From assembly GCA_023416655.1 (NCBI GenBank), contig JAEZHK010000039.1, forward strand, positions 1 to 64,000: a stretch of DNA of 64,000 bases. The letters are read 5' to 3'. Position 1 is the first letter of the stretch, and each line of letters begins with the position of its first letter. The translations under genes were made by a program, and so were the position numbers. The notes below the pieces were generated by a model that searched no databases, was not told the DNA's origin, and was given only the letters and a program-made list of their open reading frames with translations. This document shows, piece by piece, positions 1 to 8,544 of the stretch. This stretch comes from Bacillota bacterium. Lineage in GTDB: Bacteria > Bacillota > Clostridia > Christensenellales > Aristaeellaceae.

Positions 1-688
1 AGTGGAAGTCCTTCTCCTTCCGCTCTTCTTCCTCCAGATGGTACACGTCCTCCTCGAACTTCGGGAACTGCCCGGCGGTCTTGCCGCACTCGTAGGTCAG
101 GATGTGGGGCGGCAGCATGAAGGTGTAGCCGTCCTTGATGTGCTCGGTGATGAAGTAGTTGAGCAGCGCCCACTCCAGCCGCGCGCCCAGGTCGGTGTAC
201 AGCCAGTAGCCGTTTCCGCCGATCTTGACGCCGCGTTCGTAGTCGATGAGGCCCAGTTCCGTACACAGCTCCACATGGTTTTTCGGCTCGAAGGGCCAGG
301 ACGGCTTCTGCCCGAAAGTCTTGACCACCTGATTAAATTCCTTGCCGCCGGGCACGACGCCCTCCGCGGGCAGGTTCGGCAGTTTCAGAAGGAAAGTTTC
401 GATGTCCTTTTCGACGGCGCCCTGTTCCTCGTCCAGCGCCTTGACGCGGTCGGCCATCTCCTTGAGCTTGTCCATCAGGGCCGCGGTATCCTCGCCCCGC
501 TTCTTCATCGCCGGGATGTCCTTGCTCAGGCGGTTACGTTCGGCCTTGATCGCCTCATTTTCGGCGACCAGCGCGCGGCGCTTCTGGTCCATTTCGAGAA
601 GCTCGTCCAGGTTGGCGCTCGAACCCTTCTTGGCCAGCCCTTCCTTGACGAATTCCGGGTTCGACCGGATCAGGTTGATGTCCAGCAT
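1..688 (-). CDS. serS: Seryl-tRNA synthetase, N-terminal 229 residues (cut by window edge)
   Basis: Charges tRNA-Ser with serine in the cytoplasm. The reverse strand reads MLDINLIRSNPEFVKEGLAK at its start, the standard SerRS opening, followed by a charged helical arm (about residues 25-105, coiled-coil type, binds the long variable arm of tRNA-Ser) and then the start of the class II catalytic core, including a motif-1-like stretch RLEWALLNYF and the downstream FMLPP. About 229 of the usual ~425 residues are present; the rest lies left of base 1. The ATG at 686-688 has a promoter only about 30 bases upstream, so there is no room for a T-box leader. Family assignment is secure. Confidence 0.95.
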   Translation of the reverse strand, partial: MLDINLIRSNPEFVKEGLAKKGSSANLDELLEMDQKRRALVAENEAIKAERNRLSKDIPAMKKRGEDTAALMDKLKEMADRVKALDEEQGAVEKDIETFLLKLPNLPAEGVVPGGKEFNQVVKTFGQKPSWPFEPKNHVELCTELGLIDYERGVKIGGNGYWLYTDLGARLEWALLNYFITEHIKDGYTFMLPPHILTYECGKTAGQFPKFEEDVYHLEEEERKEKDFH

Positions 689-719
689 TTGAACGCCTCT
701 TTCATCCATTTATGGAAAT

Positions 720-748
720 ATTATAGGCTTTCGCGGGAAAACCATCAA
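720..748 (-). promoter_or_regulatory. Sigma-A promoter of serS
   Basis: On the minus strand a -35 TTGATG (743-748) is followed by a 17-base spacer and a perfect -10 TATAAT (720-725). The start of transcription would lie only some 20-25 bases before the serS ATG. Confidence 0.75.
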
Positions 749-804
749 GCGCGGAAGGCAATTTAACAAATTCCGCACTTTTTGAATGGTTTTCGGACCT
801 TGGA

Positions 805-905
805 GACCTGCCCGTCAAGGGTATATGAACGGGCTGCGCCGCCCTTGAACGCCCGCAGCCAAGCGGTACAAGGGAAGCCCTTCCCCGGATGGGAACTTCC
901 CAACT
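805..905. other. Hairpin-rich spacer between serS and the glycan genes
   Basis: The 485-base gap 689-1173 holds no convincing gene. Three hairpins follow each other: CCCGT/ACGGG (811-815 with 829-833), GGCTGCG/CGCAGCC (832-838 with 854-860) and GGGAAG/CTTCCC (872-877 with 896-901). An alternative pairing TCAAGGG (815-821) with CCCTTGA (842-848) is also possible. It may be a small structured RNA or two back-to-back terminators; I recognise no known RNA family and see no clear promoter feeding it. Confidence 0.35.
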
Positions 906-981
906 TGGACTTTGGTATGTTTGCGGGGATCTGGTCAAAACCATTATGATCGTTGCCCTACAACCCCGCTTTAATAACCGT

Positions 982-1010
982 TTGACACTGAGATAAGATC
1001 CTGCTAGAAT
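982..1010 (+). promoter_or_regulatory. Sigma-A promoter of the glycan-synthesis pair
   Basis: TTGACA (982-987), 17-base spacer, TAGAAT (1005-1010). It drives the gene starting at 1174 and leaves a leader of about 155 bases in which I see no recognised regulatory RNA. Confidence 0.7.
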
Positions 1011-1173
1011 TATTTTTGTTGCTCCCATTGCTACTGGAAGCCACTCAGAGAAAACAGGCGGATTTTAGCGCTTCCTCAGAGTGTTCGCTTCAGTACCCGC
1101 GAGTCTCGGTCACAGTAGAAAGTAAGCTGTTTTATGTCACGCTGTTCGCGGATAAGAGGGAGGAACCCAGATT

Positions 1174-3216
1174 TTGGACACACAGAAGCTGGTCAGCATC
1201 GTGATCCCTATATATGATGTGGAAAAATATCTGCGTCAGTGTGTGGACAGTGTTTTGGCGCAAACGTATACGAACTTGGAAATCATACTGGTGGACGACG
1301 GCTCCCCCGACGGCTGCGGTGCAATCTGCGATGAATACGCCTGGAAAGACCGCAGGATAACGGTCATACACAAGCGCAACGGCGGTCTTTCTGACGCGCG
1401 CAACGCAGGATTTTCGGCTTGCAACGGAGATTATGTATACTTTCTGGACAGCGACGATACCATCGCGCAAACGGCTATAGACGAGCTGTACCATGCCGCG
1501 GAGGGTGCCGGTGCAGATTTTGTTTTTTTTGACGCGGTTAGCGTTTATGAGGACAATGCCGGTAAAGGCTCTCATAAAGCCGACTGGTATATCCGCAAGC
1601 ATTCCTACCGGCCGGAAAAAGGTTGTCAAGTTCTGCGCAAACTTAGAGAGCATAGCGAGTACCGCTCTGCTGTGCCGTTGACATTTATCAGCACGCAGTT
1701 TATTCGACAATACGCGTTGGCGTTTTACAAAGGCATTCTTCATGAGGATGAGTTGTATACTTTTCTTCTGTTTTTGCACGCCCAGTGTGCCGTACATTTG
1801 CCACGCTCGCTGTATTATCGACTGGAACGCGCAAACTCAATCATGTCGGCGAGGAAAACATCGAGGAATTTTGAGGGCTACTGTGCGGTTTTCCAAGAAA
1901 TACTGCGACTTTATACAGACGGCGACTTTGAAAGCGAAGTAAAAGAGCTTATCCGGCGGTGGGCGATGCACATGCTCACTACCGCTTTAACTTTGTATCA
2001 CGGACTGGATGCCAGGGAAAGAAAGGAATCGGTGTCGAATCGAAGAGCAATTCTTCGAGCCGCTCATACTTTTCGGTATTTCGGCAGCCGAAAAATTCAT
2101 CTGCTTTGTTTGAATCATTCGCTCTACCCCCTGGCGATATGGACCTTGGGATCATTGTCCAAGGCTAATAAGCTCTTTTCTTTGATCCTGAAGAGCCCGA
2201 AAGGCGTGCTCTATAGTGATCATAACCGAAGGCTATCTCGGCTACTGAAAACAAGTGATCATAAGCAACGAATTTTGCTGATTGGAACTCCTGAGCACGG
2301 GAATTTGGGCGACCATGCCATTGCGATCGCCGAACAGAAACTTTTGCAAGTTTATCGGCCGGACCTATCGGTGGTGGAAATTCCGATGCCGGTATACCGG
2401 CATTCATCTGAAAAACTGTTTCGCTGTGTCCAACCCGAGGATATCATTGCGATTTCCGGGGGTGGTTGGCTGGGTACGCTTTGGCAGCACAACGAGGACA
2501 CGGCCCGGGAAATCATTGAGCGTTGTCCCCGCAACAGGATCATTGTTTTTCCCCAAACGGTGTACTATGATGCGGATGAAAATGGGCAGGCGGAATTGCT
2601 TAAGGCAAAAAGCATCTATCCACGCCATGAAGATTTGATTTTCTGCCTGCGCGATCGAGCCTCCTATGATTTTGTCCTGACAAACGGACTTATTTCTCAT
2701 TCTGAAAACTGTATTCTGGCACCGGACATGGTTTTATTTCTCAATTATTCGAATCTGTCTTTCGTTCGCGAAGGTGTGCTTTTGTGCTTCCGGCGGGACT
2801 GCGAAAAAGTGACTTCTGATTCTGCTGTCCAGGACTTTATCACGTATTTGACTGAGGAGAATATCCCCTTCCGTCGTTCTTCCACCAATCTGCACCGGGG
2901 CGTCAACCTTGCAGAACGTGAGAGCGCGTTTATACACAAGTTGGAAGAGTTCGCTTCGTCCCGACTGGTCATTACAGACAGGCTTCACTGTATGCTGTTT
3001 GCCGCGATTACCGGAACTCCTTGCATTGCGATGGATAACCTGACAGGCAAGGTCGCAGGCGTGTATCAATGGATCAAAGAGTTGCAGTATGTCCGGTTCG
3101 CGGAGACACCGGAAAAGGCGCTCAGCCTGATTCCTGAACTCATTGGGATGGACCATTGCCGGTTCACAAACGACAGTTTATCTGCTTTATTCAGCGAGTT
3201 GGCGCAGAGGATATGA
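1174..3216 (+). CDS. GT2 glycosyltransferase fused to polysaccharide pyruvyltransferase
   Basis: Two enzymes in one 680-residue chain. Residues ~6-230 are a GT-A family 2 transferase: SIVIPIYD strand, VDDGSPDG (nucleotide-sugar site, ~40-47) and the metal-binding DSDD at 92-95. Residues ~365-640 match the polysaccharide pyruvyl transferase fold (PF04230 type): GTPEHGNLGDHAI near its start, SGGGWLG, then TDRLHCMLFA and a Gly/Pro-rich end. The family knowledge implies addition of a sugar and then a pyruvate ketal to a cell-surface glycan. The start is TTG at 1174, placed by GGGAGGAA about ten bases upstream. Base composition is visibly more A+T-rich than the genes to the right, suggesting acquisition. 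The radical SAM gene follows 219 bases later. Confidence 0.8.
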   Translation: MDTQKLVSIVIPIYDVEKYLRQCVDSVLAQTYTNLEIILVDDGSPDGCGAICDEYAWKDRRITVIHKRNGGLSDARNAGFSACNGDYVYFLDSDDTIAQTAIDELYHAAEGAGADFVFFDAVSVYEDNAGKGSHKADWYIRKHSYRPEKGCQVLRKLREHSEYRSAVPLTFISTQFIRQYALAFYKGILHEDELYTFLLFLHAQCAVHLPRSLYYRLERANSIMSARKTSRNFEGYCAVFQEILRLYTDGDFESEVKELIRRWAMHMLTTALTLYHGLDARERKESVSNRRAILRAAHTFRYFGSRKIHLLCLNHSLYPLAIWTLGSLSKANKLFSLILKSPKGVLYSDHNRRLSRLLKTSDHKQRILLIGTPEHGNLGDHAIAIAEQKLLQVYRPDLSVVEIPMPVYRHSSEKLFRCVQPEDIIAISGGGWLGTLWQHNEDTAREIIERCPRNRIIVFPQTVYYDADENGQAELLKAKSIYPRHEDLIFCLRDRASYDFVLTNGLISHSENCILAPDMVLFLNYSNLSFVREGVLLCFRRDCEKVTSDSAVQDFITYLTEENIPFRRSSTNLHRGVNLAERESAFIHKLEEFASSRLVITDRLHCMLFAAITGTPCIAMDNLTGKVAGVYQWIKELQYVRFAETPEKALSLIPELIGMDHCRFTNDSLSALFSELAQRI

Positions 3217-3435
3217 ATTTCAGACTGGCAATTGATCAATATACTGGCTTGCCTTAACTCAAGCGGGAAATGACAGTGTTGTGAGGATAGCATGCCAAAA
3301 TCCCCAATTTTCTGAAGAATACGCTCGCCAACATAGCGGGGCAAGTCCTTACGCTGATGCTTGTTTTGCTTTCCATAGCGTTCTTGGGTAAAGCTGGGCG
3401 AGCAGTCGGTCGTAGTAAAAGGAAGGACGTTTGAT

Positions 3436-4551
3436 ATGATGGAGAAGATATCCAAGCTTATTTTGGCACACAATCCGGTAACGACGTGCAATTTTCGATG
3501 TGCGTATTGTTACATCACCCAGCATAAGCAATTTGATAACGCTCTGCCTGTTTTTCCGTATTCCGCAGAGGAGATCCGAAAGGCTCTTTCTCAAAAGCGC
3601 CTGGGCGGCCCGTGCTATATTAACACGTGCGGTGGGGGGGAAACGCTTATACCCCATGAAACCGTGGACTATGTTCGGGAACTATTGCTGGAAGGCCATT
3701 ATGTCGAGATCGTTACCAACGGAAGCTTGAAGAAACGCTTTGAGGAAATCGTAAACACCTACCCGCAGGAAGCGCTGGAGAGGCTTATTATCAAGTTCTC
3801 TTTCCATTACGAAGAATTGGTGCGGCTGAACCTGATGGATGTCTTCTTCGAAAATGTCCATCTCGTGCAGCAGGCGGGCTGCTCGTTCACGATTGAGATG
3901 ACAGTCTTCGATTCTCTCGTGCCCAAGATACCGGAGATTAAGCGGATTTTCCAGGAGAAAATGGGCACGGATGTGCTGTGCCACTTGACCGTGGGAAGAA
4001 AGGACAACGATCCCAATATACCAATTATGACCGATTACTCGCTGGACGAATACAAAAACATCTGGAGTTCCTTCGATTCCGATATGTTCAAGTTTAAACT
4101 GAGCACCTATTATGTGAAACGCAAGGAATTCTGTTACGCCGGGGCGTGGTCGTTCTACCTGGACCTCGGCAACGGCTATGCGCGCAAATGCTACAACCAG
4201 GGCAATGGAGTCAACATCTTTCAAAAGGTGGACGAGCCCATCCACCTGCCTCCGGTGGGGCACGGATGCAAATTGCCGCATTGCTATAATTCCCATGCGC
4301 TCCTTACGTTTGGCCTGATCCCGGAATTGGATACTCCCACATACGCGCAAATGCGAAACCGAGTCGATGCGAGCGGGAACGAATGGCTTACGCCAAAGGT
4401 AAAAACCTTCTTCAGTTCCAAGCTTAAAGATAGAAACAAAGAATATTCGGAGATGAAAAAGAAAGTTGTTACGATTGGCAACAGGTTGCGCGACATCACC
4501 ACCCGAGGAAATCATGCGATTTTAAGAATCGTGAAAAAGAGGCGTGGATAG
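3436..4551 (+). CDS. Radical SAM enzyme, probably glycan-associated
   Basis: 371 residues. CNFRCAYC at 18-25 gives the CX3CX2C cluster motif that binds the 4Fe-4S cluster and S-adenosylmethionine; GGGET and TNGS further on are the usual radical SAM beta-strand motifs. A second group of cysteines (FCYAG, KCYNQ, GCKLPHCYN, ~225-285) could hold an auxiliary cluster. The basic C-terminus (ending VKKRRG) is lysine/arginine rich. Substrate is not evident; pairing with the GT2-pyruvyltransferase gene and the shared low G+C suggest a role in modifying a surface polysaccharide (inference). Start ATG 3436 follows AGGAAGG by about ten bases; a second ATG is immediately next. Confidence 0.75.
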   Translation: MMEKISKLILAHNPVTTCNFRCAYCYITQHKQFDNALPVFPYSAEEIRKALSQKRLGGPCYINTCGGGETLIPHETVDYVRELLLEGHYVEIVTNGSLKKRFEEIVNTYPQEALERLIIKFSFHYEELVRLNLMDVFFENVHLVQQAGCSFTIEMTVFDSLVPKIPEIKRIFQEKMGTDVLCHLTVGRKDNDPNIPIMTDYSLDEYKNIWSSFDSDMFKFKLSTYYVKRKEFCYAGAWSFYLDLGNGYARKCYNQGNGVNIFQKVDEPIHLPPVGHGCKLPHCYNSHALLTFGLIPELDTPTYAQMRNRVDASGNEWLTPKVKTFFSSKLKDRNKEYSEMKKKVVTIGNRLRDITTRGNHAILRIVKKRRG

Positions 4552-4749
4552 ATGCGGAATCGCGCAGCGTGCGATGCAATGAAAAGGCAAATCAGGATGC
4601 AGATTATCCTCCGCATGAAGGATTCTTCCTTGTCGTTTTCTGCAAGATACGTTTAGTATCATTATGAAGCTCATCATCTTCCCGTCAATTTTTCGATGAC
4701 GATTGTATACCGCGCCGGGGTTAAGTCAAGTCTCGAGGCGACATTTTGC

Positions 4750-4779
4750 GTGACTTCCGGCGCCGGTTTGTGCTATAAT
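4750..4779 (+). promoter_or_regulatory. Candidate promoter of the methyltransferase
   Basis: A perfect TATAAT (4774-4779) sits 25 bases before the start codon; the best -35 is GTGACT (4750-4755) with an 18-base spacer, which is weak. The rest of the 253-base gap 4552-4804 shows nothing else I recognise. Confidence 0.5.
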
Positions 4780-4804
4780 GGCTTAAATCATTGGGGGTGG
4801 CGGC

Positions 4805-6046
4805 ATGCGGCTGGAACGGGTGCGGGTTGAGCGGGAACTGACGCCGGGCGAAGCGCCGCGCGGCGAGTTTTATGCTCGGGAAGTCGCATCCGCAGCGCCT
4901 GTCCTTCTGGAAAAGTACGCGGGCAAGGCGCAGCTCATCTACATCGACCCGCCGTTTTCCACCGGCGACACCTTCGCCATGCGCACAAGGGTGGGCGAAA
5001 AGGAGTGGAAGAGCGGCCAGGGCACGCTTTTGCAGACCGCCTACCGGGACGACCTGCCGCGGGAAGCGTATGACCGCATGCTGGAAGACGCGCTCCGAAC
5101 CGCGCACGCGCTGCTCTCGGAGAGCGGCGTATTGTTCCTGCACGTGGACGCCCGCGCCAGCGCGCGCCTTCGCCTGATCGCGGACGATATCTTCGGGGAG
5201 TCCAACTTCCTCAACGAGATCATCTGGGCCTACCAGACCGGCGGCCGCGCCAAGCGCTACTTCAGCCGCAAGCACGACAACATCCTGTTCTACCGCAAGG
5301 GCCGGCGCTACTTCTTCAACATCGCCGCCGTGCCCGTCGAGCGCGCGGACGCGCGCCGCAACCACATGAAGCGGCACGTGGACACCGACGGCCGGGTGTA
5401 CCGGTCGATCCGCTCCGGCGGCAAGATCTACACCTACTACGAAGACGAGCCCGCCTACCCCGGCGACGTGTGGGACGACGTGAGCCACCTGCAGCAGAAG
5501 GACCCGCAGCGAACCGGCTACGACACGCAGAAGCCGCTGAGCTTGCTCACCCGCATCGTGCGGTGCGCCTCCCGCCCCGGCGACCTGGTAATGGACTTGT
5601 TCGCGGGTTCCGGCACCACGCTTGAGGCCGCGCGGCTGGAGGGCCGCCGCTTCGTGGGCGTGGACGTGAGCCCCCTCTCCCACCTGACGGTTCGGAAGCG
5701 CCTGATGGGCGCGCAGATGCTCATCGACGCGCCGCCATCCGAGGGCGAGCCGTCCGCCGCCTGCTCGATGCTGCTCGGCGTGGGCTTCTACGAGCTGTCG
5801 CTGGACGCGTTTGAGCTGGAGGAGGGCCTTGTCCAGCGCGCAATGAAGGGCCTCGACGCGGTGGACAACTGGGGCGCGGGGTACCTGCGCGGCGGCGCGT
5901 TCCACCTGATGGCGCGGGAGGAGCGCACCCAGAAGAACCCGGCGCTGACCGGGCGGCTGAGCCTCCCGGTGTTCGAGGGCACGCCGGTTTTGCGCGTGTG
6001 CGACGTCACCGGCCGCGCGTTCTACTACCTGATGCGCAGCGACTGA
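4805..6046 (+). CDS. Solitary DNA methyltransferase, beta-class (N6-adenine or N4-cytosine type)
   Basis: Transfers a methyl group from S-adenosylmethionine to an exocyclic amino group in DNA. The catalytic motif IV IDPPF is at residues ~47-51 and the SAM-binding motif I FAGSGTT follows at ~266-272, with TQKP (motif X-like region) just before it; this IV-before-I order defines the beta class, and the stretch between (~100-230) should carry target recognition. 413 residues. ATG at 4805 follows GGGGGTGG. No restriction endonuclease gene lies next to it (GT/radical SAM on one side, serC on the other), so it is probably an orphan regulator-type or defence remnant. Codon use is as G+C-rich as the chromosome core. 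Confidence 0.85.
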   Translation: MRLERVRVERELTPGEAPRGEFYAREVASAAPVLLEKYAGKAQLIYIDPPFSTGDTFAMRTRVGEKEWKSGQGTLLQTAYRDDLPREAYDRMLEDALRTAHALLSESGVLFLHVDARASARLRLIADDIFGESNFLNEIIWAYQTGGRAKRYFSRKHDNILFYRKGRRYFFNIAAVPVERADARRNHMKRHVDTDGRVYRSIRSGGKIYTYYEDEPAYPGDVWDDVSHLQQKDPQRTGYDTQKPLSLLTRIVRCASRPGDLVMDLFAGSGTTLEAARLEGRRFVGVDVSPLSHLTVRKRLMGAQMLIDAPPSEGEPSAACSMLLGVGFYELSLDAFELEEGLVQRAMKGLDAVDNWGAGYLRGGAFHLMAREERTQKNPALTGRLSLPVFEGTPVLRVCDVTGRAFYYLMRSD

Positions 6047-6125
6047 TCCCAAAACGCCGCAGCCCTTCAAAAAATCCGGCTTTTCACAGGGTCAGAAATT
6101 AACTTGAATCCGCCGCCGGTCGCGC

Positions 6126-6154
6126 TTGCGCGAGCGCGGCGTTTCTTGTATAAT
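6126..6154 (+). promoter_or_regulatory. Promoter of the serC-serA operon
   Basis: TTGCGC (6126-6131), spacer of 17, TATAAT (6149-6154). Transcription would start near 6161, just ahead of the folded leader described next. Confidence 0.65.
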
Positions 6155-6167
6155 CATCGGCAATCTT

Positions 6168-6270
6168 CCATTGTACAACGCGAAAGCGCCCGCGCCCCCA
6201 GGGGCATCGCCGCGGTGGCAGCGCGCCCGGCAAAGCCCCTTCCGTTCGAAGGCTATTGCGCATACAATGG
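6168..6270 (+). promoter_or_regulatory. Folded leader of serC, candidate cis-regulatory RNA
   Basis: An 8-bp closing stem CCATTGTA (6168-6175) with TACAATGG (6263-6270) encloses about 87 bases that hold several small hairpins: CGCGAAAGCG, GCCCC/GGGGC, and CCTTC/GAAGG around a CGTTC loop. The Shine-Dalgarno GGGGAGG lies 13 bases after the closing stem. A fragment GGTGGCAGCGCG vaguely resembles a T-box sequence but no stem I or specifier loop fits in this length and no terminator follows. Not a riboswitch class I know. Confidence 0.4.
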
Positions 6271-6298
6271 GAAAAGACAAACGGGGAGGCGTTCAACG

Positions 6299-7381
6299 AT
6301 GAACCGCGTTTTCAATTTCGCGCCCGGGCCTGCCGTGATGCCGCTGGAAGCGCTGGAGACCGCCGCGCGCGAGATGACCTCGTATAAAAATACAGGCGTT
6401 TCCGTGATGGAGATGAGCCACCGGTCCAAGATGTACCTGGAGATCTTTGACGAGACGGTGGCGCTGATCCGGGAACTGATGCTCATCCCCGACGAATACG
6501 CGGTGCTTCTTCTGCAGGGCGGCGCGACGGGACAGTTTGCCGCGATCCCCATGAACCTTCTGACCGGGAGCGGCAAGGCCGACTACGTGGACAGCGGCAG
6601 CTTCGCCCACAACGCCATGATCGAGGCCAGGAAGTACGGCAACGCCCGCGCGGTCGCGAGCTCCCGCGAAACGGGCTACACCCGCGTCCCCGACGTAGAC
6701 CCCGCTGCGATCGATCCGGAGGCGGACTACGTGCACATCACCACCAATAACACCATCTTCGGCACCCGGTTCACGGCCATCCCCAGGACGGGAAGCGTGC
6801 CGCTGGTGGCCGACATGTCCTCGAACATCCTGTCCGAGGTGTACGACGTGAAGGACTTCGGCGTGATCTACGCGGGCGCGCAGAAGAACATCGGCCCGGC
6901 GGGCGTGACCCTTGTGATCGTGCGGAAGGACCTCCTGGGCCGCGAGATGCCCATGACCCCCAACATCCTGAGCTGGAAGAAGATGGCCGACGCCGACTCC
7001 ATGTACAACACCCCCACCACCTACTCCATCTACATGGCGGGGCTGTGCCTGAAGTGGCTGAAAAACCTGGGCGGCGTGAGCGCCATCGAGAAGGTCAACA
7101 TCGAGAAGGCGAACCTCCTCTACGGCTTCCTGGACGAGAGCAAGCTCTTTAACGGCGTGGCCGAGGCTCCCTGGCGCTCCCGCATGAACGTCACCTTCAG
7201 AACGGGCGACGAGGCGACGGACGACGCCTTCGTCAAGGAAGCGGCAAAGGCGGGGCTCATCAACCTCAAGGGCCACCGCTCGGCGGGCGGCATGCGCGCC
7301 AGCATCTACAACGCCATGCCCGTAGAGGGCGTTCAGGCGCTTGTCGACTTTTTGAAGCGCTTCGAAGCGGGGAGGGCCTAA
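6299..7381 (+). CDS. serC: Phosphoserine aminotransferase
   Basis: Second step of serine synthesis: 3-phosphohydroxypyruvate plus glutamate to O-phosphoserine. 360 residues, the family's normal length. The N-terminus MNRVFNFAPGPAVMP is typical SerC, and AGAQKNIGPAG carries the PLP-binding lysine (K196). The reading frame is open further upstream, but ATG 6299 is chosen because GGGGAGG is at 6283-6289 and homology starts here. serA begins on the last base of the stop codon (TAATG), so the two are translationally coupled. Confidence 0.96.
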   Translation: MNRVFNFAPGPAVMPLEALETAAREMTSYKNTGVSVMEMSHRSKMYLEIFDETVALIRELMLIPDEYAVLLLQGGATGQFAAIPMNLLTGSGKADYVDSGSFAHNAMIEARKYGNARAVASSRETGYTRVPDVDPAAIDPEADYVHITTNNTIFGTRFTAIPRTGSVPLVADMSSNILSEVYDVKDFGVIYAGAQKNIGPAGVTLVIVRKDLLGREMPMTPNILSWKKMADADSMYNTPTTYSIYMAGLCLKWLKNLGGVSAIEKVNIEKANLLYGFLDESKLFNGVAEAPWRSRMNVTFRTGDEATDDAFVKEAAKAGLINLKGHRSAGGMRASIYNAMPVEGVQALVDFLKRFEAGRA

Positions 7382-8544
7382 TGTATACAATCAAGACGCT
7401 CAATGAAATCGCGCCCATCTACAGGGATTACCTTCCCAAGGATCAGTACGCCGTGAGCGCGGACGCGGTGGACGCCGACGCCATTTTGGTGCGCAGCGCC
7501 GACATGCACAAGCTGGAATTGCCCCACACGCTGCTCGCCGTGGCGAGAGCGGGCGCGGGCGTCAACAACATCCCCATCGAGGCGCTGTCCTTAAAGGGCG
7601 TGGTGGTGTTCAACACCCCCGGCGCGAACGCGAACGCCGTGCGCGAGCTGGCGGTGGCGGCGCTGCTATTGTCCTCCCGCAAGATCATCAAGGGCATCGA
7701 GTGGGTGAAGACGCTCAAGGGCATGGGCGCGGAGGTGCCCAAGCTCGTGGAGAAGGGCAAGAGCAAGTTCGTCGGCCCCGAGCTTCGCGGAAAGACGCTG
7801 GGCATCATCGGCCTCGGCGGCGTGGGCGTCATGGTGGCCAACGCGGGCGCTGGGCTTGACATGAACGTCATCGGTTTCGACCCGTTCATCACCGTTGAAC
7901 ACGCGTGGATGCTGTCCCGCTCGGTGCACCGCGTGGCCAGCCAGGATGAACTGCTGGCCAAGAGCGACTACGTGTCCATCCACATCCCGCTGATGGACGA
8001 GACCCGCGGCATCTTTAACGCCGCGACCCTGAGCAAGATGAAAAAAGGCTCGACGCTCATCAACCTCTCCCGCGGCGAGCTGGTGGTCAACAAGGATGTG
8101 CTTGCCGCCATCGAGAACCGCCAGATCCGCGCCTACGTCACCGACTTCCCGGAGGACGAACTGATCGGTGAGAAGGGAGTCATCGCCATCCCGCACCTGG
8201 GCGCGTCCACGCCGGAGAGCGAGGACAACTGCGTGGTCATGGCCAGCTGCCAGATCGACGATTACCTGCGCCGCGGGGCGATCCGGAACTCTGTCAACTA
8301 TCCGGACTGCGAGCTGGGCGACATCGCGGGCCACCGCGTCTGCGTGCTGCACGCCAACGTGCAGGGCGTGGTGGGCGCGATCACCGCGCTGATCGCCGCT
8401 TCCAACATCAACATCGGCGGCATGGTCAACCGCTCCCGCGGGAAGTACGCCTACACCGCGCTGGACCTGGACGACGCGATTTCGTCGGAACTGTGTGGGA
8501 AGATCGGCACGCTGGACACCGTCTACGGGGTTCGCTGCCTGTGA
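7381..8544 (+). CDS. serA: D-3-phosphoglycerate dehydrogenase
   Basis: First step of serine synthesis, oxidation of 3-phosphoglycerate with NAD. 387 residues: substrate-binding domain split around a Rossmann fold with GIIGLGGVG (~141-149), catalytic Arg/Glu/His region ending in PHLGAST, and a short C-terminal ACT domain (~317-387) that in this family senses serine. This is the compact form without the long intervening domain. Couples to serC upstream (1-base overlap) and to the phosphatase downstream (GTGA overlap), so a single message encodes the whole block. Confidence 0.95.
   Translation: MYTIKTLNEIAPIYRDYLPKDQYAVSADAVDADAILVRSADMHKLELPHTLLAVARAGAGVNNIPIEALSLKGVVVFNTPGANANAVRELAVAALLLSSRKIIKGIEWVKTLKGMGAEVPKLVEKGKSKFVGPELRGKTLGIIGLGGVGVMVANAGAGLDMNVIGFDPFITVEHAWMLSRSVHRVASQDELLAKSDYVSIHIPLMDETRGIFNAATLSKMKKGSTLINLSRGELVVNKDVLAAIENRQIRAYVTDFPEDELIGEKGVIAIPHLGASTPESEDNCVVMASCQIDDYLRRGAIRNSVNYPDCELGDIAGHRVCVLHANVQGVVGAITALIAASNINIGGMVNRSRGKYAYTALDLDDAISSELCGKIGTLDTVYGVRCL

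Noticed and set aside
6225..6240. T-box-like GGTGGCAGCGCG before serC
   Set aside because: Leader is too short for stem I, no specifier loop and no terminator.
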